Shown piece after piece: positions 1-7,098 of a stretch of 39,975 nt of DNA; position 1 is the first letter of the stretch; every line of letters begins with the position of its first letter. The position numbers and the translations under genes were made by a program. The notes under the pieces were generated by a model. It worked only from the letters and a program-made list of their open reading frames with translations, was not told the origin of the DNA and searched no databases. This DNA is from CALVGQ01 sp031551965 (GTDB taxonomy: Bacteria; Bacillota_I; Bacilli_A; Erysipelotrichales; Erysipelotrichaceae). Location of the stretch: NCBI GenBank assembly GCA_031551965.1, contig JAVBMW010000040.1, forward strand, positions 1 through 39,975, in the 5' to 3' direction.

Positions 1-261
1 TTTATAAGAAGTATCCAGATTCTTTAATGAGCTTTGAAGTGCTGTTGAATCTACATCATTTAACCATTCTAATTCCTTTTTAAGATCAGTAAGATCTTTA
101 CTACAAGCATTATAAGAGAAAGTAATACCTTCTTGTTCATATTTAGACTTACGTAAAGCTAAATAATGATTATAGACAAAACGAACACAACCCATCATTT
201 GATTGATACGAACAGTTTGTTGAGAATTAGGATAGATTCTAAATTTAAATGCTTTTTCCAT
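1..261 (-). CDS. tnpB: IS605 OrfB/TnpB family RNA-guided nuclease, N-terminal part (runs off the window)
   Basis: Eighty-seven codons from an ATG at 259-261 continue past base 1. The protein starts MEKAFKFRIYPNSQQTVRI and contains GCVRFVYNHYLALR. This is the typical N-terminal helix-turn-helix (OrfB_IS605) region of TnpB, with the K-x-R-I-Y-P-N and R-x-x-Y-N-x-x-L pattern. TnpB proteins are omega-RNA-guided DNA endonucleases, about 370-450 residues long, that help IS200/IS605 elements persist. The RuvC catalytic residues, the zinc ribbon and the omega-RNA at the 3' end all lie outside the window, so activity cannot be judged. No strong Shine-Dalgarno is seen; AAAGGAGCATTATTG sits about 10 bases upstream of the start. 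Confidence 0.85.
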   Translation of the reverse strand, partial: MEKAFKFRIYPNSQQTVRINQMMGCVRFVYNHYLALRKSKYEQEGITFSYNACSKDLTDLKKELEWLNDVDSTALQSSLKNLDTSYK

Positions 262-400
262 AATCAATAATGCTCCTTTACAAGAACATCATATCATTAA
301 ACAAACATCAATATAAGGCTTGACATTCACAAATATACATGAACATTTGTCAAGTTAAACCTAATTACTACAATTCTCAAAACCATTCGAAACAAGGCCC

Positions 401-450
401 CATAAGTCAATTCATCCCCGAAGCAAGCATAGGGGTATTCTTGACTTATG
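401..450. repeat. Imperfect palindrome, probable IS200/IS605 left-end hairpin
   Basis: CATAAGTCAA at 401-410 pairs with TTGACTTATG at 441-450, and CCCC at 416-419 pairs with GGGG at 432-435. The two stems are separated by a symmetric 5x5 internal loop, and a 12-nt loop closes the structure. IS200/IS605 transposases recognise subterminal hairpins of this kind. The position, upstream of tnpB and next to a break in host homology, fits the element's left end. Confidence 0.65.
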
Positions 451-610
451 AAAAGAATAAATTCTTCGTAATTTCTATTTTCTCTTCAATCTTCCCTTCA
501 ATCTTTCCTTCGATTTTTCCTTCATGACGGACTTGAGCTATGTCCATGAGCGCCATCTCTTCCAATATCTGTATTCTTAATTCTTTAAGATTTTCTTTGA
601 AGTCTGCCAT
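446..610 (-). pseudogene. Truncated C-terminal fragment of an Rpn/PD-(D/E)XK nuclease-family gene, cut by the IS end
   Basis: A 54-codon frame starts at ATG 608-610 with AAGGAAC upstream. It reads EEMALMDIAQVRHEGK and then a run of EGKI units. The stretch MALMDIAQVRHEGK is identical to part of the neighbouring 623-892 reading frame, so this is a second copy of the C-terminal part of the same family. Similarity continues to the residues KNL and then stops; the last codons and the stop lie in the IS hairpin. It is probably a non-functional remnant created by partial duplication followed by transposon insertion. Confidence 0.6.
476..523 (-). repeat. Four tandem 12-bp units coding for EGKI repeats
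   Basis: Read on the minus strand, GAAGGAAAAATC, GAAGGAAAGATT, GAAGGGAAGATT and GAAGAGAAAATA follow each other and encode EGKI-EGKI-EGKI-EEKI. The related frame at 623-892 has only a single EG-x-I-E unit here, so copy number differs between the two copies. This suggests slippage expansion in the charged linker of this nuclease family. Confidence 0.7.
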
Positions 611-622
611 GTTATTGTTCCT

Positions 623-892
623 TTAGCTTATTTCAAGTTTCAAATTTTGAATCTGTGGCAACTGTAAACCCGTAGCCTCTGAAATAGTAGGTTCATTAAA
701 TCCAAGTTTCAGTAAATTCTTTGCAATCTCGATTATCCCTTCGGCTTTCCCTTCATGACGAACTTGAGCTATGTCCATGAGTGCCATTTCTTCATTTAAC
801 ATAATCATTAATTCTTTGCTGTCTTTAAAAATTTCTTTCATTTTCTTCGCCACCTCTCTTAAGTATTCATCATTTTCAACCATTTTGATCAT
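623..892 (-). CDS. C-terminal part of Rpn-family (PD-(D/E)XK) nuclease, separated by a frameshift
   Basis: This 89-residue frame contains LREVAKKMKEIFKDSKELM, MALMDIAQVRHEGKAEG and a tail with ISEATGL, the usual helical C-terminus of Rpn / PD-(D/E)XK transposase-like proteins. It begins four bases inside the end of the upstream nuclease frame (ATGA overlap) and has no convincing ribosome site of its own. Joining the two frames gives about 293 residues, close to the family's usual length. I therefore read this as the second half of one gene broken by a -1 frameshift. Translational coupling of two separate subunits is the alternative. Confidence 0.6.
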   Translation of the reverse strand: MIKMVENDEYLREVAKKMKEIFKDSKELMIMLNEEMALMDIAQVRHEGKAEGIIEIAKNLLKLGFNEPTISEATGLQLPQIQNLKLEIS

Positions 893-1503
893 CTTTCATC
901 TGTAGTTTCAGGTGAATATTCATCCATGAAAAGACTATATTGTTCCTCATCTGTTAAGGTACAGTAAACCTGTACATTTGTATCTACTTCACCTAATTCA
1001 ATCATAACTGTTTTCCATTTATCGGTCAAGATATTAAGCCAATTCTTATCACCATTTCGCATCAAATTGATCCATTGATCTCCAATTAGTTTTTTACTTC
1101 CCATAAACGCCAACTGTACTAGCGGAACGATTTCTGAATAATCTCTATCTCTAAGATCTTGTTGTGAAAGTGCAGAAAAACCATAGTAGAATAATCGATC
1201 GCCAAAATTTTCAATAAGTCCTGCAATCTGCATTTCCACATTAACGTTCAGATTCCCATTAACTTTTGCGAATATATCCATTCTGATGTTTTTTCCAATA
1301 GAACTAACTGATTCTATTTCTGTATCAAGTAATTCTAAGCTATCCACTTTAATTTTTAAAAACACCTCGAGAAAGCCCTTTAATATGTATTCTCCTTTAC
1401 TAGTTTTACTTTTTAATACCTTTTTAAATACGTAATCATAAATCATTCTATTTTTAATGAGCCTTTGCCTTGTTTCTTCTGTAATTATTTCTTTTACCGA
1501 CAT
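889..1503 (-). CDS. Rpn-family recombination-promoting nuclease / PD-(D/E)XK transposase-like protein, N-terminal part
   Basis: The 204-residue protein starts at ATG 1501-1503 with GGGAGAAG eight bases upstream; the longer open frame upstream has no ribosome site. The nuclease core is visible as MDIFAKV (Asp76) followed by NVNVEMQ (Glu90, Gln92), the D-x(n)-E-x-Q form of the PD-(D/E)XK fold. DRLFYYGFSALSQQDL and PLVQLAFMG are family signatures. Rpn proteins are DNA endonucleases that raise RecA-independent recombination and often sit in multiple copies near mobile elements, as here. The frame stops after SPETTDER and the C-terminal helices continue in the next frame, so the gene may be inactivated. 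Confidence 0.7.
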   Translation of the reverse strand: MSVKEIITEETRQRLIKNRMIYDYVFKKVLKSKTSKGEYILKGFLEVFLKIKVDSLELLDTEIESVSSIGKNIRMDIFAKVNGNLNVNVEMQIAGLIENFGDRLFYYGFSALSQQDLRDRDYSEIVPLVQLAFMGSKKLIGDQWINLMRNGDKNWLNILTDKWKTVMIELGEVDTNVQVYCTLTDEEQYSLFMDEYSPETTDER

Positions 1504-1598
1504 TAAATCTTCTCCCTTCACTATTATTATTCTCACAAAAAAGCGATGTTCCTCATTTATGAGACAAAATAGGGACAAAGTTAAGACTTCAACATTAC

Positions 1599-1619
1599 TT
1601 ATCCACAATTTGTGGATAA
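1599..1619. promoter_or_regulatory. Two perfect DnaA boxes head to head (TTATCCACA / TGTGGATAA)
   Basis: TTATCCACA at 1599-1607 and its exact reverse complement TGTGGATAA at 1611-1619 are separated by ATT. TTATCCACA is the consensus DnaA box in Firmicutes and Proteobacteria. The site lies between the murA terminator and the nuclease gene. It could be a DnaA-binding or titration site. Because it is also a perfect 9-bp hairpin it could act as an RNA structure, though no T-run follows it on either strand. Confidence 0.4.
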
Positions 1620-1620
1620 T

Positions 1621-1663
1621 AAAAAGGCATAGAAGTCATTTATATCTAAAATCATTCTATGTC
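1621..1663 (-). terminator. Probable rho-independent terminator of murA
   Basis: On the minus strand, eight bases after the murA stop, CATAGAA (1655-1661) pairs with TTCTATG (1628-1634). The loop is rather long, about 20 nt, and TTTTTATTAT follows. Confidence 0.5.
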
Positions 1664-1671
1664 TTATATTA

Positions 1672-2940
1672 CTATTCTTCGATTAACGCTCTTGTTATTT
1701 TAGCGCCCAATGCATTAAGTTTATCATCTAGTCCTTCATATCCACGATCGATATGATAAACATCTTGAATCTCTGTAGTTCCTTCTGCAATTAGACCCGC
1801 GATCACTAAACTAGCACCACAACGTAAATCGGTGGCTGTTACACGGTCTCCAAATAATGCAGTTGGTCCTATAATGTTACTAGTCGCTTGTCCTACTTCA
1901 ATGTTGGCACCCAACCTTTGAAGTTCCTGACAATGTTTAAATCTTTCCACATAAATCGTTTCAATGATTTTAGAAGATCCTTCAGCCTGTGTCATCAAAG
2001 TAGTGAGTGGTTGTTGTAAATCAGTCGCAAACCCTGGATATGGAAGTGTCTTAACATCGACACCTTTAATTTTGTTACCACCAGTGATTGTAACGCGATC
2101 CACATCTACTGCCATTTGAACGCCCATTTCAGTTAGTTTAGATAATAAACTCTCTAAATGCTGTGGAATAATATTTTCAACAGTCATTTTTTCAGCTGCC
2201 GCAGCAGCAATAATAATAAATGTTCCCGCTTCAATACGATCAGGAATAATTTCGTGGAAGCAACCATTTAATTCTTTTACTCCATCAATCGTAATAACGT
2301 TAGTACCAGCTCCACGAATTTGTGCACCCATTTTGTTTAATAATGTAGCGACATCAATAATTTCAGGTTCTTTTGCAGCATTTTCAATTGTCGTTCTGCC
2401 TTCAGCATAAACAGCAGCCATCATAATATTGATCGTTGCTCCTACACTACTGATATCAAGATAAATTTTATTTCCTACTAATTTTTCAGCTTTAATTGTG
2501 TAATACCCTTGAGCATAATCTACAGTTGCACCTAATGCTTCAAAGCCTTTTAAATGAAGATCGATCGGACGAGGTCCTAACCAACATCCTCCTGGCATTT
2601 TCATTTTAACTTCACCATACTTACCTAATAGTGCACCCATAAAATAATATGAAGCTCTTAATTTTTGAACAGCTGGGTGATCCATAGGAATATTGACCAT
2701 ATTCGCTGTGTCTATTACGATATGATCACTTGATTTTTGAATTACGGTCACATTCAATTCACGAAGTAAAACCGATAAAGATTCAACATCTGATATGTTG
2801 GGAACTCCACAAATCGTAACAGGACCATTCATAGCTAGAATCGCTGCTGGGATTAGGGCAACAGTCGCATTTTTTGATCCACTTATTTTCACTGATCCAT
2901 TCAGCTTATGCCCACCTTCAATTCTAATTACCTCTTTCAT
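1672..2940 (-). CDS. murA: UDP-N-acetylglucosamine 1-carboxyvinyltransferase
   Basis: At 422 residues this is the normal length for MurA, which transfers enolpyruvate from PEP to UDP-GlcNAc in the first committed step of peptidoglycan synthesis in the cytosol. Visible signatures are GSKNA (Lys23-Asn24, substrate binding), LRASYYFMGALLG, the catalytic-loop motif MPGGCWLGPRPIDLHLKG with the fosfomycin-target Cys119, and PGFATD near residue 300. The start is preceded by AGGAGG. Low-GC Gram-positives usually have two MurA paralogues; which one this is cannot be told from the window. A HAD gene lies directly upstream on the same strand. Confidence 0.95.
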   Translation of the reverse strand: MKEVIRIEGGHKLNGSVKISGSKNATVALIPAAILAMNGPVTICGVPNISDVESLSVLLRELNVTVIQKSSDHIVIDTANMVNIPMDHPAVQKLRASYYFMGALLGKYGEVKMKMPGGCWLGPRPIDLHLKGFEALGATVDYAQGYYTIKAEKLVGNKIYLDISSVGATINIMMAAVYAEGRTTIENAAKEPEIIDVATLLNKMGAQIRGAGTNVITIDGVKELNGCFHEIIPDRIEAGTFIIIAAAAAEKMTVENIIPQHLESLLSKLTEMGVQMAVDVDRVTITGGNKIKGVDVKTLPYPGFATDLQQPLTTLMTQAEGSSKIIETIYVERFKHCQELQRLGANIEVGQATSNIIGPTALFGDRVTATDLRCGASLVIAGLIAEGTTEIQDVYHIDRGYEGLDDKLNALGAKITRALIEE

Positions 2941-2965
2941 TTGCCTAGTCCTCCTATACTTTATT

Positions 2966-2990
2966 GTATAAAAACCAATCTATTTGGTTC
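2966..2990 (-). terminator. Short hairpin with T-run between HAD gene and murA
   Basis: On the minus strand AACCAA, loop ATAGA and TTGGTT are followed by TTTAT. It directly follows the HAD stop codon and precedes the murA ribosome site, so it would weaken read-through rather than fully separate the genes. Confidence 0.5.
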
Positions 2991-2993
2991 CAT

Positions 2994-3647
2994 TTATTTA
3001 ATGTTTTCTTCAATCCAACCTTTTGCCTCTATAAGATTAGATACACTTACAGTAGCCAATGACTGATCATGATTCAATATTTCATCTTGTATTCCTATTA
3101 CAATCATTTTTGCATTGTACCCTGAAGTAACCCCCGCATTTGAATCTTCAACCACTATACATTGATCAGGTTTAACCCCTAATACATCAGCTGCATGAAG
3201 ATAAATTTCAGGATGTGGTTTACTTTCAGTAAACTGTTCTCCACTTACCACAAAGTCAAAATAATGTTGTATCTCACATTCTTTTAATACTTGCGTTATA
3301 TTATCGAGTGGAGACGATGAACATAAAGCTATTTTAATTCCTTTATTTTTCAAATAATCCAATATCTCATTAACACCCTCTTTTTTAATATCTTTAAAAG
3401 GTAAAGGATGTTCCATAAAATATCGGTCATTCATTTCTTTCATTTGTTCAACACTAAATAGGTTATTCATAAGTTCTACTTCTAATTCATATGTTCTCTC
3501 TAAAGTTGTCCCAATCACAATATAAACATCTTCAAGTTTACCTTTGAAACCAACTTCTTTGAGCATATTAAAAGTGCCCTTCATATAATAATGTTCGCTA
3601 TCAATCAGCACACCATCCATATCAAATAACACTGCTTTTAATTCCAT
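2994..3647 (-). CDS. HAD-superfamily phosphatase / beta-phosphoglucomutase-like hydrolase
   Basis: The 217-residue protein has all four HAD motifs: FDMDGVLID (nucleophile Asp9, acid/base Asp11), CSSSP (motif II), SKPHPEIY (motif III lysine) and VVEDSNAGV (motif IV). A helical cap follows motif I, as in subfamily IA enzymes such as beta-phosphoglucomutase, phosphoglycolate phosphatase and sugar phosphatases. The substrate cannot be assigned. The start has GGTGAT about five bases upstream. It has its own promoter and may feed into murA transcription. Confidence 0.85.
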   Translation of the reverse strand: MELKAVLFDMDGVLIDSEHYYMKGTFNMLKEVGFKGKLEDVYIVIGTTLERTYELEVELMNNLFSVEQMKEMNDRYFMEHPLPFKDIKKEGVNEILDYLKNKGIKIALCSSSPLDNITQVLKECEIQHYFDFVVSGEQFTESKPHPEIYLHAADVLGVKPDQCIVVEDSNAGVTSGYNAKMIVIGIQDEILNHDQSLATVSVSNLIEAKGWIEENIK

Positions 3648-3664
3648 AAAATATCACCACTATA

Positions 3665-3694
3665 ATAATAAAAGAAATGGACACTAATGTCCAA
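3665..3694 (-). promoter_or_regulatory. Promoter of the HAD gene with an overlapping inverted repeat
   Basis: On the minus strand, TTGGAC (3689-3694) and TATTAT (3665-3670) are spaced by 18 bases and lie just upstream of the gene. A perfect palindrome with 6-bp arms, TGGACA-N4-TGTCCA (3678-3693), overlaps the -35 box, which is where a repressor operator would sit. Confidence 0.45.
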
Positions 3695-3711
3695 TAAATA
3701 AACTAAAATCC

Positions 3712-3743
3712 AAAAAAAATCACTACCCTTTGAGGTAATGATT
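3712..3743 (-). terminator. Strong rho-independent terminator of the major pilin gene
   Basis: On the minus strand AATCATTACC (3734-3743) pairs with GGTAGTGATT (3718-3727; one G-T pair) and is followed by eight T residues. It lies 17 bases after the pilin stop codon. Confidence 0.85.
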
Positions 3744-3760
3744 TTAAACCATACTAGTAA

Positions 3761-4120
3761 TTATTCTCCAGAAGGGAACACAATAGCTTCCCCTTTATTA
3801 GTAGATACACTAACTGTACATTCCCCTACTTTTTCGCAAGAAGCTGAGTTAATTACTACACCTTCTGAATCTGAGAAATAGTTTTGAATTTCTCCTTTTA
3901 AAGCATCTGCCTTATCAGTTCCTACAAATTTGTCAGTTTCAGTAGCTGAAATAAATAAAGCAGTAGTATATGCTGTACGTGCATTTGCTTTTGCAACTGT
4001 TTTATTTGCATTTTCCAAATATTTGTTAACTTGTGGGTAAAGAAGTAGTCCTAGTACAGCGATAATAGCGATAACTACAACTAATTCCATTAGGGTGAAA
4101 CCTTTTTTATTGTTTTTCAT
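3761..4120 (-). CDS. Type IV major pilin-like prepilin
   Basis: The 119-residue protein begins MKNNKKGFTLMELVVVIAI. This is a class III signal peptide: cleavage after Gly7, mature Phe1 and the conserved Glu5, then a hydrophobic helix. The C-terminal half carries two cysteines in a short SCEKVGEC segment that could form a small disulfide loop. Its small size, its own promoter and its own strong terminator within a pilus locus point to the abundant structural pilin (PilA/ComGC-like). It would be processed by the peptidase encoded at 7099 and polymerised by the PilB/PilC machinery. The ribosome site is AGGAGG. Confidence 0.85.
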   Translation of the reverse strand: MKNNKKGFTLMELVVVIAIIAVLGLLLYPQVNKYLENANKTVAKANARTAYTTALFISATETDKFVGTDKADALKGEIQNYFSDSEGVVINSASCEKVGECTVSVSTNKGEAIVFPSGE

Positions 4121-4181
4121 ATCTTTTCCTCCTGTTTTTGATATAAATAAATATAAACTTCTTACGGTTATATCTAGTTAC

Positions 4182-4210
4182 ATTTTATATTAAGTTTTGG
4201 CATTGTACAA
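4182..4210 (-). promoter_or_regulatory. Promoter of the major pilin gene
   Basis: On the minus strand TTGTAC (4205-4210), a 17-base spacer and TAAAAT (4182-4187) lie about 60 bases upstream of the pilin start. The imperfect -35 and the repeat module just upstream suggest activator-dependent transcription. Confidence 0.6.
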
Positions 4211-4230
4211 GCGGTTTATTACCGATTTTA

Positions 4231-4268
4231 TTGTTTTATTGCAATTTGTGGTTATAATGCGGTTATAA
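4231..4268. promoter_or_regulatory. Candidate operator module A of the pilus locus (TTGTTTTATTGCAAT box plus GGTTATAA direct repeat)
   Basis: TTGTTTTATTGCAAT (4231-4245) is followed by GGTTATAA at 4250-4257 and again at 4261-4268, an 11-bp period (one helical turn). The box lies about 20 bases upstream of the pilin -35 hexamer. The same box (14 of 15 bases identical) and the same 8-mer pair with the same 11-bp period occur upstream of pilC at 13350-13402. The regulator is unknown. Confidence 0.5.
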
Positions 4269-5324
4269 TGAGTTAAAACCAGTATATCTTTTTAACATTT
4301 GGGGATCTGGCGATATTTCTATTGCTTCATCAATGCTAATTTTCCCTTCTTTTACCAGCTGGGCTAAAGCCATATCCATTGTTTGCATACCAGTTCTTGC
4401 ATTAGTTTGCATTATCGTCGGAATTTGAAACGCTTTGTTTTCACGTATCAGATTTCCTGCTGCCTCATTTGCGATCATAATTTCTAATGCTGCTACACGG
4501 CCTGATTGATCTGATCTTTTTATAAGATGTTGGGCTACTACTGCTTTTAGGGATGTTGATAACTGAGTACGTACTTGAGCTTGTTGATTCGCTGGAAACA
4601 CATCGATGATTCGGTCAATCGTTTGTGCAACTGAAGTTGTATGAAGTGTACTTAAAACTAGATGCCCCGTTTCTGCTGCAGTTAAAGCTAAAGATATTGA
4701 TTCGTGATCACGCATTTCACCAACCAAAATTACGTCTGGGTCTTCGCGCAACGCTGAACGAAGTGCGTGTGCAAAGCTGTAAGCATCTGAACCTATTTCT
4801 CTTTGGTTGACCATTGATCTTATATTTGAATGCACATATTCAATGGGGTCTTCCAATGTTAGGATATGACAGCTTCTAGTTTTGTTGATTTCATTTATCA
4901 TTGCTGCTAAGGTAGTTGATTTCCCACTACCTGTAGGTCCTGTAACTAAAATCAAACCACGTTGTATCTTCGTAAGGTCCATAATTACTGGAGGTAAATC
5001 GAGTTCGTTTACTGAAGGAATATGCATATTTAACAAGCGCAAGGCAATTGCATAATTACCACGTTGTTTATATACATTTACACGGTGTCTATATCCTGAT
5101 TCACTTACATAAGCGAAATCCAAATCTTCTCCCATTTCCAATTTAGCTCTTTGAGCTGGTGTTACCATCTCTTCAATGATTTCCTGTAAATCTTCTTTCG
5201 ATAGTCCAATTTGACCCATTGGGCTCAAAGCTCCATTCAATCTCATCATTGCCGGTATTCCAACTGTTAAATGTACATCGGATGCATTCTTATCTCTTGC
5301 AAAACTTAAGTATGATTCAATCAT
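4263..5324 (-). CDS. pilT: Type IV pilus retraction ATPase
   Basis: The 353-residue protein has the PilT layout: an N-terminal PAS-like region, Walker A GPTGSGKST (129-137), Asp box TLEDPIEY, Walker B DPDVILVGEMRD (196-207), His box TGHLVLSTLHT and the C-terminal AAGNLIRE motif, the PilT hallmark equivalent to AIRNLIRE. PilT hexamers depolymerise pili and power twitching and DNA uptake. It follows pilB by 14 bases with AAGGAGG upstream of its ATG, so the two ATPases are co-expressed. The stop codon overlaps regulatory module A of the pilin gene. Confidence 0.93.
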   Translation of the reverse strand: MIESYLSFARDKNASDVHLTVGIPAMMRLNGALSPMGQIGLSKEDLQEIIEEMVTPAQRAKLEMGEDLDFAYVSESGYRHRVNVYKQRGNYAIALRLLNMHIPSVNELDLPPVIMDLTKIQRGLILVTGPTGSGKSTTLAAMINEINKTRSCHILTLEDPIEYVHSNIRSMVNQREIGSDAYSFAHALRSALREDPDVILVGEMRDHESISLALTAAETGHLVLSTLHTTSVAQTIDRIIDVFPANQQAQVRTQLSTSLKAVVAQHLIKRSDQSGRVAALEIMIANEAAGNLIRENKAFQIPTIMQTNARTGMQTMDMALAQLVKEGKISIDEAIEISPDPQMLKRYTGFNSL

Positions 5325-5338
5325 GTTGGTTGGCCTCC

Positions 5339-7030
5339 TTATTCAATTGAATATAAAATCTTGATCGCTTCGTCAATTGTCGTAACTCCATTGTTTACTA
5401 AATCAATGATTTCATGTCGCATTGTATGCATGTTTTTAGCTTCAGCATATTTCTTCATTAAGCTAGCGTCTGCATTTTTATGAGTAATAATATCACGAAT
5501 ACCTTCATCAACTCGTAAAACTTCATTAATCGCAATCCGTCCTTTATATCCAGTATTTCCACACTGAGGACATCCTCTACCTTTATATGCGTCAACTACC
5601 TTAGCATCTTTCAATAAAGTTCGATCTTTATCAGTTACTTCTATTTTTTCACGGCAATATGGACAAATACGTTTTACTAATCTTTGGGCAATGATTCCAC
5701 GTATTGAACTTGCCAACATGTAAGGTTCTGATCCCATATCAATAAGTCTTGCAATTGCTGAAAAAGAATCATTTGTATGAAGAGTACTTAATACTAAATG
5801 TCCTGTGATCGCCGCACGGATCGCTATTTCTGCAGTCTCAGAGTCTCGAATTTCTCCAATCATAATAATATCTGGGTCTTGCCTTAAAATAGCTCTTAAC
5901 CCTGTCGCAAAAGTTAATCCTGCTTTAGTATTTACTTGAACTTGATTGACATGTTCGATTCTTTTTTCAACCGGATCTTCAACTGTAACGATATTTAAAG
6001 TAGGGTCTATAACTTGTTCAAGCATAGTATATAAAGTAGTTGTTTTACCTGAACCTGTTGGACCAGTAGTTAAAATAATACCATTAGAATAATGGAGCAT
6101 ATCAGTAATTTCCGCAATGCTTTCTTTACTGAATTCCATGTCTTCAAAATTATAACTTACATCTTGATTTGTACCTAGTAATCGCATTACGATTTTTTCA
6201 CCATAAAGTGTTGGTAAACTCGAAACACGCATATCAATTTCTACAATTCCATCTTGATATTTAAAACGTCCATCTTGAGGAACCCTTTTCTCTGCAATGT
6301 TCATCCCTGCCAAAATCTTAATTCTTGTGCTCAATAAAGGATGAATATTACTTTGTAAGGAAACATGATCCCTTAAATCGCCATCCACACGCATTCTTAT
6401 TTTACAGTCTTCTGCTTCAGGTTCAATATGAATATCGCTGGCATTTAATTGGATAGCTTCTTTGATCGTAACATTCAATAACTTTACTACTGGAGCAGAA
6501 TCGATTCTTTCAAGTACTTCTGCGTTATCTGAAACACTATTTGACATAACTCTTTCATCATTTTCACGATTTAACGAGTCAATCGCATCACTTGAGTTTA
6601 ATTTTGAGAATATTTTATCCAAAGTACGAGCAATTTCACTTTTACTTGAGATCACTGTACTGACATCCATATTCGCAGCCATACGAATTTCTTCCAAGCC
6701 AAAGAAATCAAGTGGGTCTCCTGTTGCCACAACCAAAGAGTCATTCTTTATATTCATTGGAACAACTTTATGTTTTCTTAGTAATTCTTCTGGCACGATA
6801 TCTGCCACACTCAAATCAACACTGAACATTGGATTTTCAACATAAGGGACATTAAGTCTTTTACTTAACATTTTTAACATGTCTTTTTCTTTGACATAAC
6901 CCATGTCGATAAGAACATCACCCAAACGTTTTCCTGGTGTCATTTTTTGTCTTGCGAGTGCTTCATTTAGTTGATCAATACTGATCAAACCATTTTCTAG
7001 CAACAGTTGCCCAATCGGAATATTTTTCAT
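5339..7030 (-). CDS. pilB: Type IV pilus assembly ATPase, GspE/PilB family
   Basis: I start the protein at the ATG at 7028-7030 because GAAGGAG lies eight bases upstream; an earlier in-frame ATG overlaps that ribosome site. The 563-residue protein has an N-terminal MshEN-type domain (IGQLLLENGLISIDQL, then RLGDVLIDMGYV), the N2 domain, Walker A GPTGSGKTT (about 323-331), Walker B DPDIIMIGEIRD and a four-cysteine zinc site (CPYC and CPQC, about 456-490). It powers pilin polymerisation with PilC and PilM-PilN. MshEN domains bind cyclic di-GMP in several bacteria, but the first arginine of the first motif is absent here. It heads an operon with pilT. Confidence 0.93.
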   Translation of the reverse strand: MKNIPIGQLLLENGLISIDQLNEALARQKMTPGKRLGDVLIDMGYVKEKDMLKMLSKRLNVPYVENPMFSVDLSVADIVPEELLRKHKVVPMNIKNDSLVVATGDPLDFFGLEEIRMAANMDVSTVISSKSEIARTLDKIFSKLNSSDAIDSLNRENDERVMSNSVSDNAEVLERIDSAPVVKLLNVTIKEAIQLNASDIHIEPEAEDCKIRMRVDGDLRDHVSLQSNIHPLLSTRIKILAGMNIAEKRVPQDGRFKYQDGIVEIDMRVSSLPTLYGEKIVMRLLGTNQDVSYNFEDMEFSKESIAEITDMLHYSNGIILTTGPTGSGKTTTLYTMLEQVIDPTLNIVTVEDPVEKRIEHVNQVQVNTKAGLTFATGLRAILRQDPDIIMIGEIRDSETAEIAIRAAITGHLVLSTLHTNDSFSAIARLIDMGSEPYMLASSIRGIIAQRLVKRICPYCREKIEVTDKDRTLLKDAKVVDAYKGRGCPQCGNTGYKGRIAINEVLRVDEGIRDIITHKNADASLMKKYAEAKNMHTMRHEIIDLVNNGVTTIDEAIKILYSIE

Positions 7031-7098
7031 ATTTATTAACTCCTTCATAGTTTTTTGAAAAACTTTATTGTATTATAGATAGGAATCGAGGTAATTTT

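Larger units (their letters stand above)
1..455 (-). mobile_element. IS200/IS605-family element, left end plus 5' part of tnpB
   Basis: The window opens inside an insertion sequence. It holds the first 87 codons of a TnpB-type gene running off the left edge and, upstream of it, a long imperfect hairpin (401-450) of the kind IS200/IS605 elements carry at their ends. The coding homology of the neighbouring nuclease fragment breaks off at about 453-460, directly outside the hairpin, so I place the left end there. The exact cleavage position is an inference. No tnpA is visible; it may lie outside the window or be absent, as in IS1341-like tnpB-only elements. Confidence 0.7.

Noticed and set aside
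319..354. CTTGACA/TGTCAAG inverted repeat upstream of tnpB, as a second transposon-end hairpin
   Set aside because: The arms are only 7 bp with a 22-nt loop and no coding break nearby; the 401-450 structure is the better end candidate.
1457..1756. 99-residue plus-strand open frame across the nuclease start and murA end
   Set aside because: It runs antisense through two real genes and a terminator and lacks a ribosome site.
6462..6845. 127-residue open frame opposite pilB
   Set aside because: It has no ribosome site, its codon pattern mirrors the pilB frame on the other strand, and it shows no recognisable domain.
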